NCBI GenBank assembly: GCA_966250335.1
Contig: CBINGZ010000029.1
Location: forward strand, 1-64,000
DNA length: 64,000 nucleotides
Source: OLB7 sp966250335
GTDB taxonomy: Bacteria > Bacteroidota > Ignavibacteria > OLB7
Reading direction: 5' to 3'
Shown here in pieces: positions 1 to 9,677 of this stretch (its first letter is position 1; the number at the start of each line of letters is the position of its first letter). The notes under the pieces were generated by a model. That model was not told the origin of the DNA. It was given only the letters and a program-made list of their open reading frames with translations, and did no database searches. The translations under genes were made by a program, and so were the position numbers.

Positions 1-2
1 CC

Positions 3-1679
3 ACCCGTGATACCCTGAGCGATACCATCCGCATCCACGGGGTCGGGATCTCTCCCCGCGTCGAAGTGCTCACCGCCGCCGTCGACTTCGGCCGGGTGCC
101 GGTCGGGAGTTCACGCGACAGCCTCGATATCATCATCCTGAAGAACACCGGTTCCGATCCGATCACCTTCGATGCTGTGACGATGCTCGGGCCCGACCGC
201 GATCAGTTCAGCGTTCTGCGGGGAGCTCCCCCTTTCACCCTGCAACCGAACGACGAGCACCGTATGGATATCCGATTCGCACCGGTACGGGCAGGTCGCA
301 CCGGCGGACGTCTCGGTCTCTCCTTCGACGGACCTGAGTCTCCGGCCGTCGTCCGTCTCTACGGCGAGGGAGTGGAGCCGCGACTCGACGCGGAAGATCT
401 CGATGCGATATCGGGATGCGATCGTCCTGTCGATACCGTGGTGATCCTCACCAACAGCGGACGGACGAAGCTGACGATCAGCGATGCGAATATCGAGGGA
501 GGAGAGTTCTCCCTGCAGGGAGAGACCTTCCCGCTGGAGATCTGGCCGGGTGAGAGCGATACGCTGAAGATCCGCTTCACCCCGGGCGGAACCGGAGGCG
601 GATCGGGTCGACTGCTCCTCCGTTCCGATGCCGTCGACGCCCTCGACAGCCTCAGCGAGATAGCGCTGACCGGACGATCGGGAACATCGTCGTTCACCCT
701 GTCGAGCCTGGACTTCAATCTCGGCACGGTACTGCCGGGGACCCCGGTCGTCTCGACCATCGATCTGACGAACACCGGATCGATCCCCCTGAGCCTCTCG
801 GTCCCGATGACGGTCGATGATTTCACGATCGAGAGCATGACGCCGTCGCCGCTGCTGCCCGGCCAGACGGCGAAGCTGACGGTACGTTTTGCCGGGAAGA
901 ATATCGGCGGCAGTTATGCGGCGACGCTTCGGGTAACCGATCGGGAGTGCGGCAGCAGCGTCGATCTCCGTCTCAGCGCCAGGGTGTCGACCGAACAGCA
1001 GGTGACGGCGACGGCCACGATCGAAGCTCCCGATCTGGCGGCATCTCCGGGAGAGATCGTCGAGGTGGCGATCCGTCTGCGGGATGCGCATAATCTCTCG
1101 GCGGCGAGCGTGAGCGGCATCAGCACCACTCTGCGATACGATGCATCGCTCCTTCTCCCTCTCTCGCCGACGCCGATCGGAACGGTGGTTGACGGGAAGC
1201 GGATCATTCCGCTCGACCTGCCGGTTGCCGTCGGAGCCGATTCGGTGGTGGCGCGCCTGCGGTTCCGGGCGGCGCTGGGGCGAGACACGATCACGGCGCT
1301 GGTGCTGGAGTCCTCTGCCGGAGTAGGGGGGACCGTATCGCTCCTGGAGGTTCCGGGACGATTCCGGTTGACGGGCGTGTGCATGGATGACGATCCGCGT
1401 CTCTTCTTCTCGAACGGCCTGACGCGTCTGAAGCCGAGCGTGCCGAACCCGGTGCGAGGCTCCGGAACGATCGAGTTCGAGGTGATCGAGGATGGCCCGG
1501 TTCGTCTCTATCTGAACGACAGCCGAGGTGAGGAGGTGGAGGTGCTGTACGAAGGGAATCGTACGGCGGGACGGGAATCGATCCGGTTCGATGCGGAAGA
1601 TCTGCCGGCGGGGATCTACTGGCTGACGCTGGAGACGGCGACGCAGCGGCTTACACGGGAGATCAGGATCGTGAAGTAG
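3..1679 (+). CDS. Partial secreted ASH/cohesin-like protein with T9SS sorting domain
   Basis: The reading frame is open to the left edge, so the N-terminus lies outside the window. About 558 residues are visible. They start with tandem choice-of-anchor D / ASH-type beta-sandwich units, each with a pattern such as DFGRVPVG, a phrase like LKNTGSDPI, and VRFAP or IRFTP. Near visible residues 330-460 is a cohesin-like sandwich (PGEIVEVAIRLRD, then SVVARLRF). The last 80 residues are a type A T9SS sorting domain (PNPVRGSGTIEFEV, then LPAGIYWLTLET). The visible part aligns closely with the C-terminal half of the 1450-residue protein at 31511-35863, so the missing part may also carry VWA and WD40 domains; that is inference. 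The likely role is a secreted, surface-attached adhesion or structural protein. No enzyme motif is seen. Confidence 0.85.
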   Translation, partial: TRDTLSDTIRIHGVGISPRVEVLTAAVDFGRVPVGSSRDSLDIIILKNTGSDPITFDAVTMLGPDRDQFSVLRGAPPFTLQPNDEHRMDIRFAPVRAGRTGGRLGLSFDGPESPAVVRLYGEGVEPRLDAEDLDAISGCDRPVDTVVILTNSGRTKLTISDANIEGGEFSLQGETFPLEIWPGESDTLKIRFTPGGTGGGSGRLLLRSDAVDALDSLSEIALTGRSGTSSFTLSSLDFNLGTVLPGTPVVSTIDLTNTGSIPLSLSVPMTVDDFTIESMTPSPLLPGQTAKLTVRFAGKNIGGSYAATLRVTDRECGSSVDLRLSARVSTEQQVTATATIEAPDLAASPGEIVEVAIRLRDAHNLSAASVSGISTTLRYDASLLLPLSPTPIGTVVDGKRIIPLDLPVAVGADSVVARLRFRAALGRDTITALVLESSAGVGGTVSLLEVPGRFRLTGVCMDDDPRLFFSNGLTRLKPSVPNPVRGSGTIEFEVIEDGPVRLYLNDSRGEEVEVLYEGNRTAGRESIRFDAEDLPAGIYWLTLETATQRLTREIRIVK

Positions 1680-1719
1680 GTATCGCTGCCGGTCTGTTCG
1701 ATCTACTCCGGCTCTGAAT

Positions 1720-1743
1720 CCCCGCTCCGACAGACGGGCGGGG
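1720..1743 (+). terminator. Weak GC hairpin after the ASH protein gene
   Basis: CCCCGC and GCGGGG can pair around a 12-base loop just after the stop at 1679, and TTCGTATTTT follows. It resembles a short intrinsic terminator, but the stem is only six base pairs. Confidence 0.3.
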
Positions 1744-1747
1744 TTCG

Positions 1748-1754
1748 TATTTTG
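1748..1754 (+). promoter_or_regulatory. Possible Bacteroidota -7 promoter box (TATTTTG)
   Basis: TATTTTG is one base short of the Bacteroidota -7 consensus TAnnTTTG and lies about 40 bases before the ATG at 1796. No convincing -33 TTG is present at the usual spacing. Confidence 0.3.
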
Positions 1755-1795
1755 CCGCACCCTACGATCGACATCCAGTTACTCGAAGCTCTCCA

Positions 1796-3973
1796 ATGCA
1801 GGCACGACTTCTTCCCGGCTTCCTTCTGTTCCTTCTTCTCCTTCCACCGGCGTCGCTGCCGGCGCAGACGACCTGGGAGTGGCTCAACCCGCTGCCGCAG
1901 GTGAACGATCTCCATGACGTAGCCTTCCGTACGGCGTCCGACCTTGTCGCCGTCGGGGCGCGCGGGAGCATCGTGGTCTCCTCCGATGGAGGAGGCGCCT
2001 GGAGAAACGTTGCAGGCGGGGTGGAGCGGAACCTCAACGCCGTATCGTTCCACGATCCGCTTGTCGGCCTCGCGGTCGGGGATGACGGGAGCGTGGTCGG
2101 GACGACCGACGGCGGCGCGACATGGCGGGTGAAGTCGCCTCCCCAGGGAGTATCCGACTACGAGGATATCGACTTTGCCTCCGCGACCGTGGCTGTCGCG
2201 GTCGGGGATGACGGCATCGTCCGAAGCACCGACGGGGGCGACACCTGGCGAAGAGTCCCTGCCCAGATGGTCGGTTCGCTGATCACCGTCGCCTTCGCCG
2301 ACGAGCAGATCGCGGTGGCGGGGGGGAAGGGGGGTGAGCTGCTCCGGAGCACCAACGGCGGCCAGAACTGGAGCATCATTCCGGATGTGAGCGGCAGGCT
2401 GATGGATGTAGAGTTCGCCTCCCCGACCGTCGGATGGGCCGTGACCGACGGCTACGCGGCCGGAAACGTCCTGCGGACCACCGACGCCGGTCTCACCTGG
2501 ACCGACGCCTATCCCGATCTGCACGATTCGATCTCCGCGATCGCCCTCCTCGACGCGACGACGGCCGCGATTCTCATCCCCGGTGACGGAGAGATCCGGC
2601 GGACAACCGACGGAGGGAAGAGCTGGAGCAGGGCGGATATCGTAAAACGATCGTACTATGAATATCTAAGTGCGATGGATGTCTCCGCGGCGGGCCAGGT
2701 TGTCGTGGTCGGGCAGGTCGGCCAGATCTACACCGCCCCGAACCTCGGCGGCGCCTGGCAGTTGAGGCTGACCGGGCCTCTGGAGTCACTGGAGGATGTG
2801 GCGTTCTCCGGGCCGCTCAACGGCCTGGCGGTGGGGGCGTTCGGCAGAATCCTGAAGACGACCGACGGCGGCACGACCTGGATCGACAAGGCTTCCGGTC
2901 TTCTCACCACACTCAGCGGCGTCACGTTCCTCGATCCCGCCACGGCGATCGCCGTCGGCGCCGACGGGGTCCTTCTTCGCTCCACCGATGCGGGGGAGAC
3001 GTGGGCCCTCCCCACAAACGGATTACAGACCGACTTCAACGCAATAGCCCGTCTCGATCCCCTGCACAGCGTCGTGGTGGGGGATGGAGGGGATATCGTG
3101 ACGACCTCGGACGGCGGAGCGAGCTGGAACAGACGTGCCGGCGGCCTTCCGTCCGACAGCACCGGGGATCTGCTTGATCTCTCCTTCTACGATGCATCCT
3201 TCGGCTGCGCCGTCGGCCCGGTCGGGAAGATCATCGTCACGACGGACGGCGGCGCCACCTGGAGCGTCAGAGCAAGCGGGGCTCTGGAGTGGCCGCTCGT
3301 CTCGGTCGTCATGACCGCTCCCGGAACGATCACGGCGATCGCCCGGAAGCCGGGGAACGACGGCGCGGTCATCATGCGGAGCAGCGATGCCGGGGGATCG
3401 TGGGATTCCGTCTACGGCGCCGTCGACCACGATCCCCAGACCTATCTCGATCCCTCCCTGAGCGATATACGGGCGCTCGACGAGCACAGCCTTGCAGCGG
3501 TCGGAGAGGAGGCGGTCTGGTCGGGAGACGGCGGGCGTACCTGGAGCACGCTTCCGCGTCCCGCTGCGCCGCTCAGGGCGGCGGCGTTCGTGAAGGAGGA
3601 GTCGAGTGTTTTGACGTCGATCGTGGGGGTGGGGCCCTACGGGGCGATCATCCGGCTGAACGAGGCCCGGATCTCCGATGCCCCCCGGAACGAACGCCCC
3701 GGGGGGAGCGGATCTGAACTATCGTGTCGCGTTCTTCCCAACCCGATCGGGGAAGCGGGAATCCTCCGCCTCCACGGGCCGACGGCCGGGCACGCGTCGG
3801 TCAGACTCTACGATCTTCTCGGCCGCGAGGTCGCCCTTCTGTACGAGGGAGATCTGGAAGCCGGCGGCCGCGCGGTCGAGTGGAGACCGGGCGGCCTGGC
3901 GGAAGGGATCTATCTCTATCGTTGCACGATGAACGGCTCCGTTGCTTCCGGGACCGTCGCCGTGCGGCGGTAG
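1796..3973 (+). CDS. Secreted YCF48/BNR-repeat beta-propeller protein with T9SS domain
   Basis: This 725-residue protein starts at an ATG followed by a signal peptide (residues 1-23, ending near LPAQ). Residues about 25-620 contain more than ten repeats with the signature TTDGGATW or STDAGETW preceded by phrases such as AVGDDGSV. This is the YCF48/BNR-like propeller seen in many secreted Bacteroidota proteins. The final 80 residues form a T9SS type A sorting domain (LPNPIGEAGILRL, then LAEGIYLYR). The YCF48 name comes from a photosystem assembly factor, but nothing here relates to photosynthesis. Exported and surface-anchored or released is the best-supported role; the ligand is unknown. The gene ends six bases from the convergent antiporter gene. 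Confidence 0.88.
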   Translation: MQARLLPGFLLFLLLLPPASLPAQTTWEWLNPLPQVNDLHDVAFRTASDLVAVGARGSIVVSSDGGGAWRNVAGGVERNLNAVSFHDPLVGLAVGDDGSVVGTTDGGATWRVKSPPQGVSDYEDIDFASATVAVAVGDDGIVRSTDGGDTWRRVPAQMVGSLITVAFADEQIAVAGGKGGELLRSTNGGQNWSIIPDVSGRLMDVEFASPTVGWAVTDGYAAGNVLRTTDAGLTWTDAYPDLHDSISAIALLDATTAAILIPGDGEIRRTTDGGKSWSRADIVKRSYYEYLSAMDVSAAGQVVVVGQVGQIYTAPNLGGAWQLRLTGPLESLEDVAFSGPLNGLAVGAFGRILKTTDGGTTWIDKASGLLTTLSGVTFLDPATAIAVGADGVLLRSTDAGETWALPTNGLQTDFNAIARLDPLHSVVVGDGGDIVTTSDGGASWNRRAGGLPSDSTGDLLDLSFYDASFGCAVGPVGKIIVTTDGGATWSVRASGALEWPLVSVVMTAPGTITAIARKPGNDGAVIMRSSDAGGSWDSVYGAVDHDPQTYLDPSLSDIRALDEHSLAAVGEEAVWSGDGGRTWSTLPRPAAPLRAAAFVKEESSVLTSIVGVGPYGAIIRLNEARISDAPRNERPGGSGSELSCRVLPNPIGEAGILRLHGPTAGHASVRLYDLLGREVALLYEGDLEAGGRAVEWRPGGLAEGIYLYRCTMNGSVASGTVAVRR

Positions 3974-3979
3974 CGCCGG

Positions 3980-5722
3980 TTACGGGAGCACTTCGTTTCT
4001 CTGGCGCAGGTGCTCCAGCGCCTCCTCCCGTGCCGCCTCGAAGCCGTGGCGGAGCCCCTCCTCGATGATCGTCGCAATCTGGCGCGCGGAGTGGAGGCGG
4101 GGGATGAAGACGAAGTCGGCGCCGGCATCGTAGAGCATCAGCGCCTTGGTGATCCCCTCGGCGGTGACCACCACGCAGGCATGCGGCGAGAGCCGCCGGA
4201 CGCTCCGCAGGATCCGCAGGTTGTCGGTCCCCTTCAGGATCACGTCGGTGATGGTGGAGATCACCAGGTCGGCGTGCTTGATGTGCGCATGCTCCAGCGT
4301 ATCCATGTGCGCCACGTCGCCGTAGAGACAGGCGATGCCGCGATGCTTCAGTTCGCTGATGACCTGGGGGTTGAAGTCGATCACCAGCAGGTTGTCGATC
4401 AGGGGGTGACGATGCCCATCGACCTCCTGCATCTCGAACTCGTGCAGCAGCGAGCTTGCCTCGCGGAAGAAGCCGAGGAGCACAATCCCCTTCTCTTCGT
4501 GGGTGTCCCCTTCCTCCTTCTGTATCTGATCCAGATCTCGTATTCCGATCTTCTTCAACACCTTTGAGAGCCAGAGATAGATCTCATGGCTGCTCCCGAT
4601 CAGGTAGGTGGAGCCGACCGAGGTGAAGGCGAAGATGAAGATGATCACATGGATCACATGCGGATCGATATGCTTGTGTCCCAGGCCGAGCGTGGCGATC
4701 ACGATGGAGAACTCGCTGATCTGCGCCAGATTGATCGCCGGGATGATGCTGACGTGATGGCCGAGGCGGAGCTTGTAGAGGATCGGGAAGATCGCCAGGA
4801 ACCGGCTCAGGATCAGGAAGAGGGAGCTGACACCGGCTATCAGCACAAGCTCCCAGGTCGGCATCGGGATCTGCATGCCGAGCGCGACGAAGAAGAGGGT
4901 CACGAAGAAATCGCGGATGCTGAGGACCTTCGCGATCACATCGAGGTTGTAGGGGAAGGTGGAGATGCTCACGCCGGCGATCAGCGCCCCCATCTCCTTC
5001 GAGAGTCCCATGTAGGAGGCGGCCCCCGCCACCGTGAAGCACCACGCAAGCGAGGCGATCAGGACGAGTTCAGGGGCCTTGGCCGCCGACTTGAAGATAT
5101 ACGGCAGCAGGTACTTGCTGACCGCAAGCGCCGCCAGCACCAGCAGCAGACCTTTCCCGATCGACTCCAGCAGAGGGCCGATCTGCGGATCGAGCAGGTT
5201 CGGCTGGATCGAGAGAACAAGAATCGCCCAGATATCCTGGAACACCAGCACCCCAAGCGTGATCCGCCCCGGCAGCGTGTCGAGTTCGAACTTGTCGTAG
5301 AGGAGCTTCACCACGATCATCGTGCTGCTGATGCCGACGCAGATCGCCAGGTAGAGCAGATTGAACGATCCCCCCCCCATCCGTTCTCCTATCAGATAGA
5401 AGAACCCGAGCCCGAGCGCGACCGAGAGAGGGAACTGAAGCAGTCCCGTCAGGATGACCGATTTTCCGGCGGAGGCGAGCTTCTTCAGGTCGATCTCGAG
5501 ACCGATGATGAAGAGGAGCAGGATCAACCCGATCTCCGACACGGTCTGGATGTTGTGCGAATCCTCAACCAGCTTGAATCCGAGCTGAGGGCCGATTACC
5601 ATCCCTGCCAGCAGATAGGCAAGAATCAGCGGCTGCTTCGTCTTGTGCGCGATGAATGCCAGCACGGCGGCTGCCGTAACGCAGATACCGATACTTGAAA
5701 GCAGGGCGCCGTGACCTTCCAT
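3980..5722 (-). CDS. Kef-type cation:proton antiporter (CPA2) with TrkA-N domain
   Basis: A 580-residue inner-membrane antiporter. Residues about 5-385 form a Na+/H+ exchanger domain of the CPA2 class with roughly 12 hydrophobic segments, including LAYLLAGMVIGPQLGF and LLLFIIGLEIDLKKL, both typical of KefB/KefC-like proteins. After a charged linker, residues about 415-530 form a Rossmann-type TrkA-N/RCK domain (IVLLGFFREASSLLHEF, then LLVIDFNPQVISEL and CLYGDVAHMDTLEHA) that would bind a nucleotide and gate transport. The likely role is K+ or Na+ efflux coupled to H+ and pH or osmotic homeostasis; the ion cannot be told from sequence. It lies 36 bases downstream of the MBL-fold hydrolase gene on the same strand, so the two are probably co-transcribed. 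Confidence 0.92.
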   Translation of the reverse strand: MEGHGALLSSIGICVTAAAVLAFIAHKTKQPLILAYLLAGMVIGPQLGFKLVEDSHNIQTVSEIGLILLLFIIGLEIDLKKLASAGKSVILTGLLQFPLSVALGLGFFYLIGERMGGGSFNLLYLAICVGISSTMIVVKLLYDKFELDTLPGRITLGVLVFQDIWAILVLSIQPNLLDPQIGPLLESIGKGLLLVLAALAVSKYLLPYIFKSAAKAPELVLIASLAWCFTVAGAASYMGLSKEMGALIAGVSISTFPYNLDVIAKVLSIRDFFVTLFFVALGMQIPMPTWELVLIAGVSSLFLILSRFLAIFPILYKLRLGHHVSIIPAINLAQISEFSIVIATLGLGHKHIDPHVIHVIIFIFAFTSVGSTYLIGSSHEIYLWLSKVLKKIGIRDLDQIQKEEGDTHEEKGIVLLGFFREASSLLHEFEMQEVDGHRHPLIDNLLVIDFNPQVISELKHRGIACLYGDVAHMDTLEHAHIKHADLVISTITDVILKGTDNLRILRSVRRLSPHACVVVTAEGITKALMLYDAGADFVFIPRLHSARQIATIIEEGLRHGFEAAREEALEHLRQRNEVLP

Positions 5723-5758
5723 AAACTTCTCCTGATGAAAACCGGGTTCGACAAACGA

Positions 5759-6604
5759 CTAGATTGCGATACTCATTCCCTCGTACGCGGCCGTACACTC
5801 GATCGCGCCGTTCCCTTCCAGCAGGCGGGCACGCACCGTCCGTTCGATCGAGTCGATCTGGTCGTCGGTCCGCTCCGGGTCGTGATGGAAGAGGATAAGG
5901 CGGCGTACCTCCGCGGCCATTGCCAGGCTGCACGCCTGGTCGGCGGTGCTGTGTCCCCATCCCCATTTCATCGGCAGGTCATCGTCCACGTACTGCGCGT
6001 CGTGAATCAGAAGATCGGCGCCCCGGCAGAACTCCGCCAGGGTATCGAAGTCGGTGAGGGGCCGGGTCGGGGGCAAGATCTCATTGTCCGGGATGAACAC
6101 CACCGATCTGCCGCCGTACTCCACCCGGTAGCCGAAGGCTCCTCCCGGATGATTCGTTGCGATATGCCTGATCCGTATCCCCCGCTCCGCGAGAACGGCG
6201 TCCCCGTCGCACGGCGATTCGCTCACGCGTGAGGGGATCTGCTCCAGACGGAGGGGGAAGTGGAATCCGTCGATCATGTTCAGCAGCGACCACTCTCCCT
6301 CCTCTTCAGGTCGTGCCAGGATACGAATGGCGCGATCCTTCTGGAAGAGAGGAGAGAAGAAGGGGAAGCCCTGAATATGATCCGAATGAAAATGGGTGAC
6401 GAGGATGAAGATCTCCTTTCCTCCCGCGGCCAGATTCTCCCCGAGCCTGCGGATACCCGACCCGGCGTCCAGGATCAGGGTCGTCTCCGTCCCGAAATCG
6501 ATGCTGACGCAGGAAGTGTTCCCGCCGTGACGGACGGTGGAGTCGCCGGGGCTCGGAATGGAACCTCTGACGCCCCAGCATGTTACGACCATGGATGAAT
6601 GCAT
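5759..6604 (-). CDS. MBL-fold metallo-hydrolase
   Basis: A 281-residue cytoplasmic protein with the metallo-beta-lactamase zinc motif THFHSDHIQG near residues 88-97. Further likely metal ligands are in FIPDNE, LLIHDAQY, GWGHSTADQA and LFHHDPERTDDQ. The opening CWGVRGSIPSPGDSTVRHGG and the closing FHHDP element are typical of the subfamily annotated as cyclic-phosphodiesterase-like or RNase Z-like MBL hydrolases. The substrate is not known, and a phosphodiester is only the best guess. It is the first gene of a probable two-gene operon with the Kef-type antiporter and is divergent from the Rax2-like cargo gene. Confidence 0.88.
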   Translation of the reverse strand: MHSSMVVTCWGVRGSIPSPGDSTVRHGGNTSCVSIDFGTETTLILDAGSGIRRLGENLAAGGKEIFILVTHFHSDHIQGFPFFSPLFQKDRAIRILARPEEEGEWSLLNMIDGFHFPLRLEQIPSRVSESPCDGDAVLAERGIRIRHIATNHPGGAFGYRVEYGGRSVVFIPDNEILPPTRPLTDFDTLAEFCRGADLLIHDAQYVDDDLPMKWGWGHSTADQACSLAMAAEVRRLILFHHDPERTDDQIDSIERTVRARLLEGNGAIECTAAYEGMSIAI

Positions 6605-6664
6605 GTGCCGGGCAAACGATGACTGTGAGGGCAGATCTGTCGCGGACGACCAATCTGCATAGAA

Positions 6665-6708
6665 ATACCGTTAGATTCAAAACATCGGGAGCTTTTCCCG
6701 AACGGTAT
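6665..6708. promoter_or_regulatory. Inverted repeat in a divergent promoter region
   Basis: ATACCGTT (6665-6672) and AACGGTAT (6701-6708) are perfect inverted repeats flanking a smaller CGGGA/TCCCG hairpin. They lie in the 218-base gap between the divergent MBL hydrolase and Rax2-like genes. It could be an operator or an RNA hairpin in a leader; the sequence does not decide. Confidence 0.3.
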
Positions 6709-6822
6709 CCCCCGGTTCTTCCGCGCAAGACACTTGTCTCTTGTCACCCGGCGGGCGTATGTTCCCCCTCCTGCCCCCGATACGAACCGTACCCGAACCC
6801 GATATCAATCCGGAGAACGACC

Positions 6823-9564
6823 ATGAGAATTTCGATACCGACGAAGGTTTCGATATACACCCTGAACCTCCTGGGACTCATTCTGCTCGCGGGCGCCGCC
6901 GCGTATGCGCAGCCCGACCCCGCACCGCGGGAACCTGTGCGTCGACTCGACGAGATCCTGAACCCGGACGGCACGCTGAAGCTGGAGCCCGGCACGCGGG
7001 GACGCTTCGCCGCCGACGGGTACGAGCTTGTGCGGGACGCCGGAACGTTCCGTGTCGTCTACTCCGAGCGCGCCCGCAGGCTCTCCGAGCGGATGCGCGC
7101 GGCAAAGGAGCATGAGCAGGGGAAGACCTCACACCGAATCCAGGCCGCTCCCGACGACGACCGCTGGGATACCCGCTTCGGCGGCTCGGCGAGCCTCGAT
7201 ATCGCCGCGGTCTACGCCGTGGCGATCGACGGCGGCGACGTCTACGTGGGAGGAAGCTTCCTCAGGGCCGGTGATGTGAACGCCCGCAATGTGGCGAAGT
7301 GGAGCGGCGGAACCTGGGTCCCGCTCGGCGAGGGGGTCAACGGTCCGGTCTTCGCGCTCGGCGCGGCGAACGGCGAGGTCTACGTCGGCGGTACCTTCGA
7401 CAGCGCCGGCACGCTTCGGGTGAGCAATATCGCGCGCTGGAGCTCGGGGGGGTGGAACACCATGGGGGAGCAGGATATCAACGGCGTCGGCAGCCCCGCC
7501 TTCGATCTGGTCTACACGATCACGACCGCCGGCGACGAGGTCTACGTGGGAGGCTTCTTCGACAGGGCGGGGAACAGGGACGCGGGGAACATCGCGCGCT
7601 GGAACAGAACCGCCAACCAGTGGTCGACCCTGGGTGACGATCAGCTCAACGGCGTCTACGGTGAAGTCTACTCGATCGTCCTCGACGGAGCCAACGTCTT
7701 CGTGGGGGGCTCCTTCAGCGAGGCCGGAGGGGTGGCGGCAGGGAACATCGCCCGCTGGAACTCGGCCTCCGGCGAGTGGACTCCCCTCGGCGACGGGGTC
7801 GACGGCAACGTGCTGACGATGGCGGCCATGGGAGGGAAGCTCTATGTGGGAGGCGGGGCCGTGAGCCTTGCGGGAGGGGTGGAGGTGCGACGGATCGCCG
7901 TCTGGGATATCTCCGGTGGAACCTGGGCTCCCCTGGGAGGAAACGTCGTCCAGGGGATCGACGGACGGGTGGTCTCGATCGTCGCCTCGGGAAGCGATCT
8001 TTATGTCTCCGGGACGTTCAACAGGGCGGGGACGACCGACGTGAGCAATCTGGCGCGATGGGACGGCCAGAAATGGAACGCGGTCGGGGGCGGAGTGCGC
8101 GGTCCCGTGGAGAAACTTGCGGTGAGCGGCTCGACCCTCTACGCCGGAGGGCAGTTCGTCCTTGCCGGATCGACCGAAGCGCGCTACGTGGCGAAGTGGG
8201 ACGGCTCGGCCTGGTCCTCCCTCGGCTCCGGTATTTCGCTCGGCAACGGCGCCTCGGTTCAGGCGATCGCCGTCGACGGGGATATCGCCTACGTCGGGGG
8301 GCGGTTCCTGACCGCCGGATCTTCCGCCGCCTCCAACGTCGCCGGATGGAACGGCGCCACCGGAAACTGGTTCGTTCTGGGGTCGGATCAGGGGAGCGGG
8401 GTGAACGGCCCCGTCTCGTCGCTCGCCGTCGGTAACGACGGAGATCTCTACGTCTCCGGACTCTTCACCGAGGCCGGCGGCGTCCCTGCCGTGAACGTGG
8501 CGCGCTGGACCCGCTCGACCGGCGCCTGGGCTCCCCTCGGCGACGGACTGATGGGGCTGGTCCGTTCCCTGGCCGTCACCGAAGCGGGAGTGCTCTATGC
8601 CGGAGGAGTCTTCGCGTTGCCGGCGCAGCCGGGAGAAGCGCATTCGGTGGCGCGCTGGAACAGCGGCACGAACTCCTGGTCGATCGAAGGGGGTGGACCC
8701 GAATCGAAGTTCCCGCTCTTCGACGCGACCGAGATCACGACCGACGGAGATCAGCTCTATGCCGTCGGCGTCTATGCGAAGGAGGAGGGAGAATACGAGG
8801 GGGTGCTCCGCTGGAACGGGGTCGAATGGACCTCGCTCCTCGACAGCGCCGCCGGTGAGATCACGGCCGTCGCCGCGGACGCCGGGTCGCTCTATATCGC
8901 CGTCGCCGTCTATACCAACGGCGATCCGGCGACGGTCATCATGAAGAGAGGGACGAATGGAGAATGGGCCCCGGTGGGAACCCCGGAGGACAGCCTGAAC
9001 GGTGTCGTCGACGATATCCATTTCGTCATGGGGGGACTCCATATCGGCGGACTCTTCACCTCCCGCGCCGAGGAGCCGGTCCGGAACATCGCCCGCTTCG
9101 ACGGGGGATGGAAGGGGCTCGGGAGCGGGACCAACGGAGAAGTCCATGCGATTCAGTCCGACAGCCCGACGGATCAGGGGAAGGGGGTCTCGATCTTCCT
9201 CGGCGGCACCTTCACGACGGCGGGGGAGACTCCGTCGCGCTCCTTCGCCCGATTTGCCACCAGGATCAACACCTCGGTCGATGAAGCCGGGTCGTCGGCG
9301 ATCGCCCGTCTCATTGCCGTCAGACCGAACCCTGTCTCGGGATCGACCCTCATCTCGTTCGATCTCCCGACCGCCGGTCATGCAAGCCTCACGATCCTCG
9401 ATCCCCTCGGCCGCCGGGTCTCGGCGCCGGTGGAATGGAATCGAATCAGCGCCGGACGCCATGAATTTCTCTGGGATGCCTCGCATCTTCCCGCCGGAAC
9501 GTATTTTGCGGCTCTCACGGTCGCAGGGGGCACGGGTATGGTACCGGTCGTGGTGACGCGCTGA
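6823..9564 (+). CDS. Secreted Rax2-like repeat beta-propeller protein with T9SS domain
   Basis: The ATG at 6823 is preferred over an upstream in-frame ATG at 6580 because it is followed at once by a signal peptide ending AAAYAQ, giving 913 residues. After a short charged N-domain, residues about 120-800 carry many repeats of the form VGGxFxxAG, then NIARW, then W with LGDGVNG. This Rax2/cortical-marker-like or delta-60-type propeller repeat is common in exported Bacteroidota proteins. The last 80 residues are a T9SS sorting domain (VRPNPVSGSTLISFDL, then LPAGTYFAAL). Function beyond an exported surface protein is unknown. The repeats are imperfect, so this looks like an old expansion, not a recent one. 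Confidence 0.86.
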   Translation: MRISIPTKVSIYTLNLLGLILLAGAAAYAQPDPAPREPVRRLDEILNPDGTLKLEPGTRGRFAADGYELVRDAGTFRVVYSERARRLSERMRAAKEHEQGKTSHRIQAAPDDDRWDTRFGGSASLDIAAVYAVAIDGGDVYVGGSFLRAGDVNARNVAKWSGGTWVPLGEGVNGPVFALGAANGEVYVGGTFDSAGTLRVSNIARWSSGGWNTMGEQDINGVGSPAFDLVYTITTAGDEVYVGGFFDRAGNRDAGNIARWNRTANQWSTLGDDQLNGVYGEVYSIVLDGANVFVGGSFSEAGGVAAGNIARWNSASGEWTPLGDGVDGNVLTMAAMGGKLYVGGGAVSLAGGVEVRRIAVWDISGGTWAPLGGNVVQGIDGRVVSIVASGSDLYVSGTFNRAGTTDVSNLARWDGQKWNAVGGGVRGPVEKLAVSGSTLYAGGQFVLAGSTEARYVAKWDGSAWSSLGSGISLGNGASVQAIAVDGDIAYVGGRFLTAGSSAASNVAGWNGATGNWFVLGSDQGSGVNGPVSSLAVGNDGDLYVSGLFTEAGGVPAVNVARWTRSTGAWAPLGDGLMGLVRSLAVTEAGVLYAGGVFALPAQPGEAHSVARWNSGTNSWSIEGGGPESKFPLFDATEITTDGDQLYAVGVYAKEEGEYEGVLRWNGVEWTSLLDSAAGEITAVAADAGSLYIAVAVYTNGDPATVIMKRGTNGEWAPVGTPEDSLNGVVDDIHFVMGGLHIGGLFTSRAEEPVRNIARFDGGWKGLGSGTNGEVHAIQSDSPTDQGKGVSIFLGGTFTTAGETPSRSFARFATRINTSVDEAGSSAIARLIAVRPNPVSGSTLISFDLPTAGHASLTILDPLGRRVSAPVEWNRISAGRHEFLWDASHLPAGTYFAALTVAGGTGMVPVVVTR

Positions 9565-9677
9565 CGTTGTCGTCGGCGCACGACGATTGTGCCGGCCTGT
9601 CTGCAAGGGGATCATCGGAGGGAGGTCGTTCAGTGGGGCCGGCATGTCGTACACGCATCAGTCGCCAATATCAGTTC

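Noticed and set aside
1796..3973. Photosystem assembly factor (from the YCF48 name)
   Set aside because: Only the repeat type is shared; export signal and T9SS domain show a surface protein.
7129..9654. An 841-codon minus-strand frame opposite the Rax2-like gene
   Set aside because: Antisense shadow; composition is unlike real proteins here.
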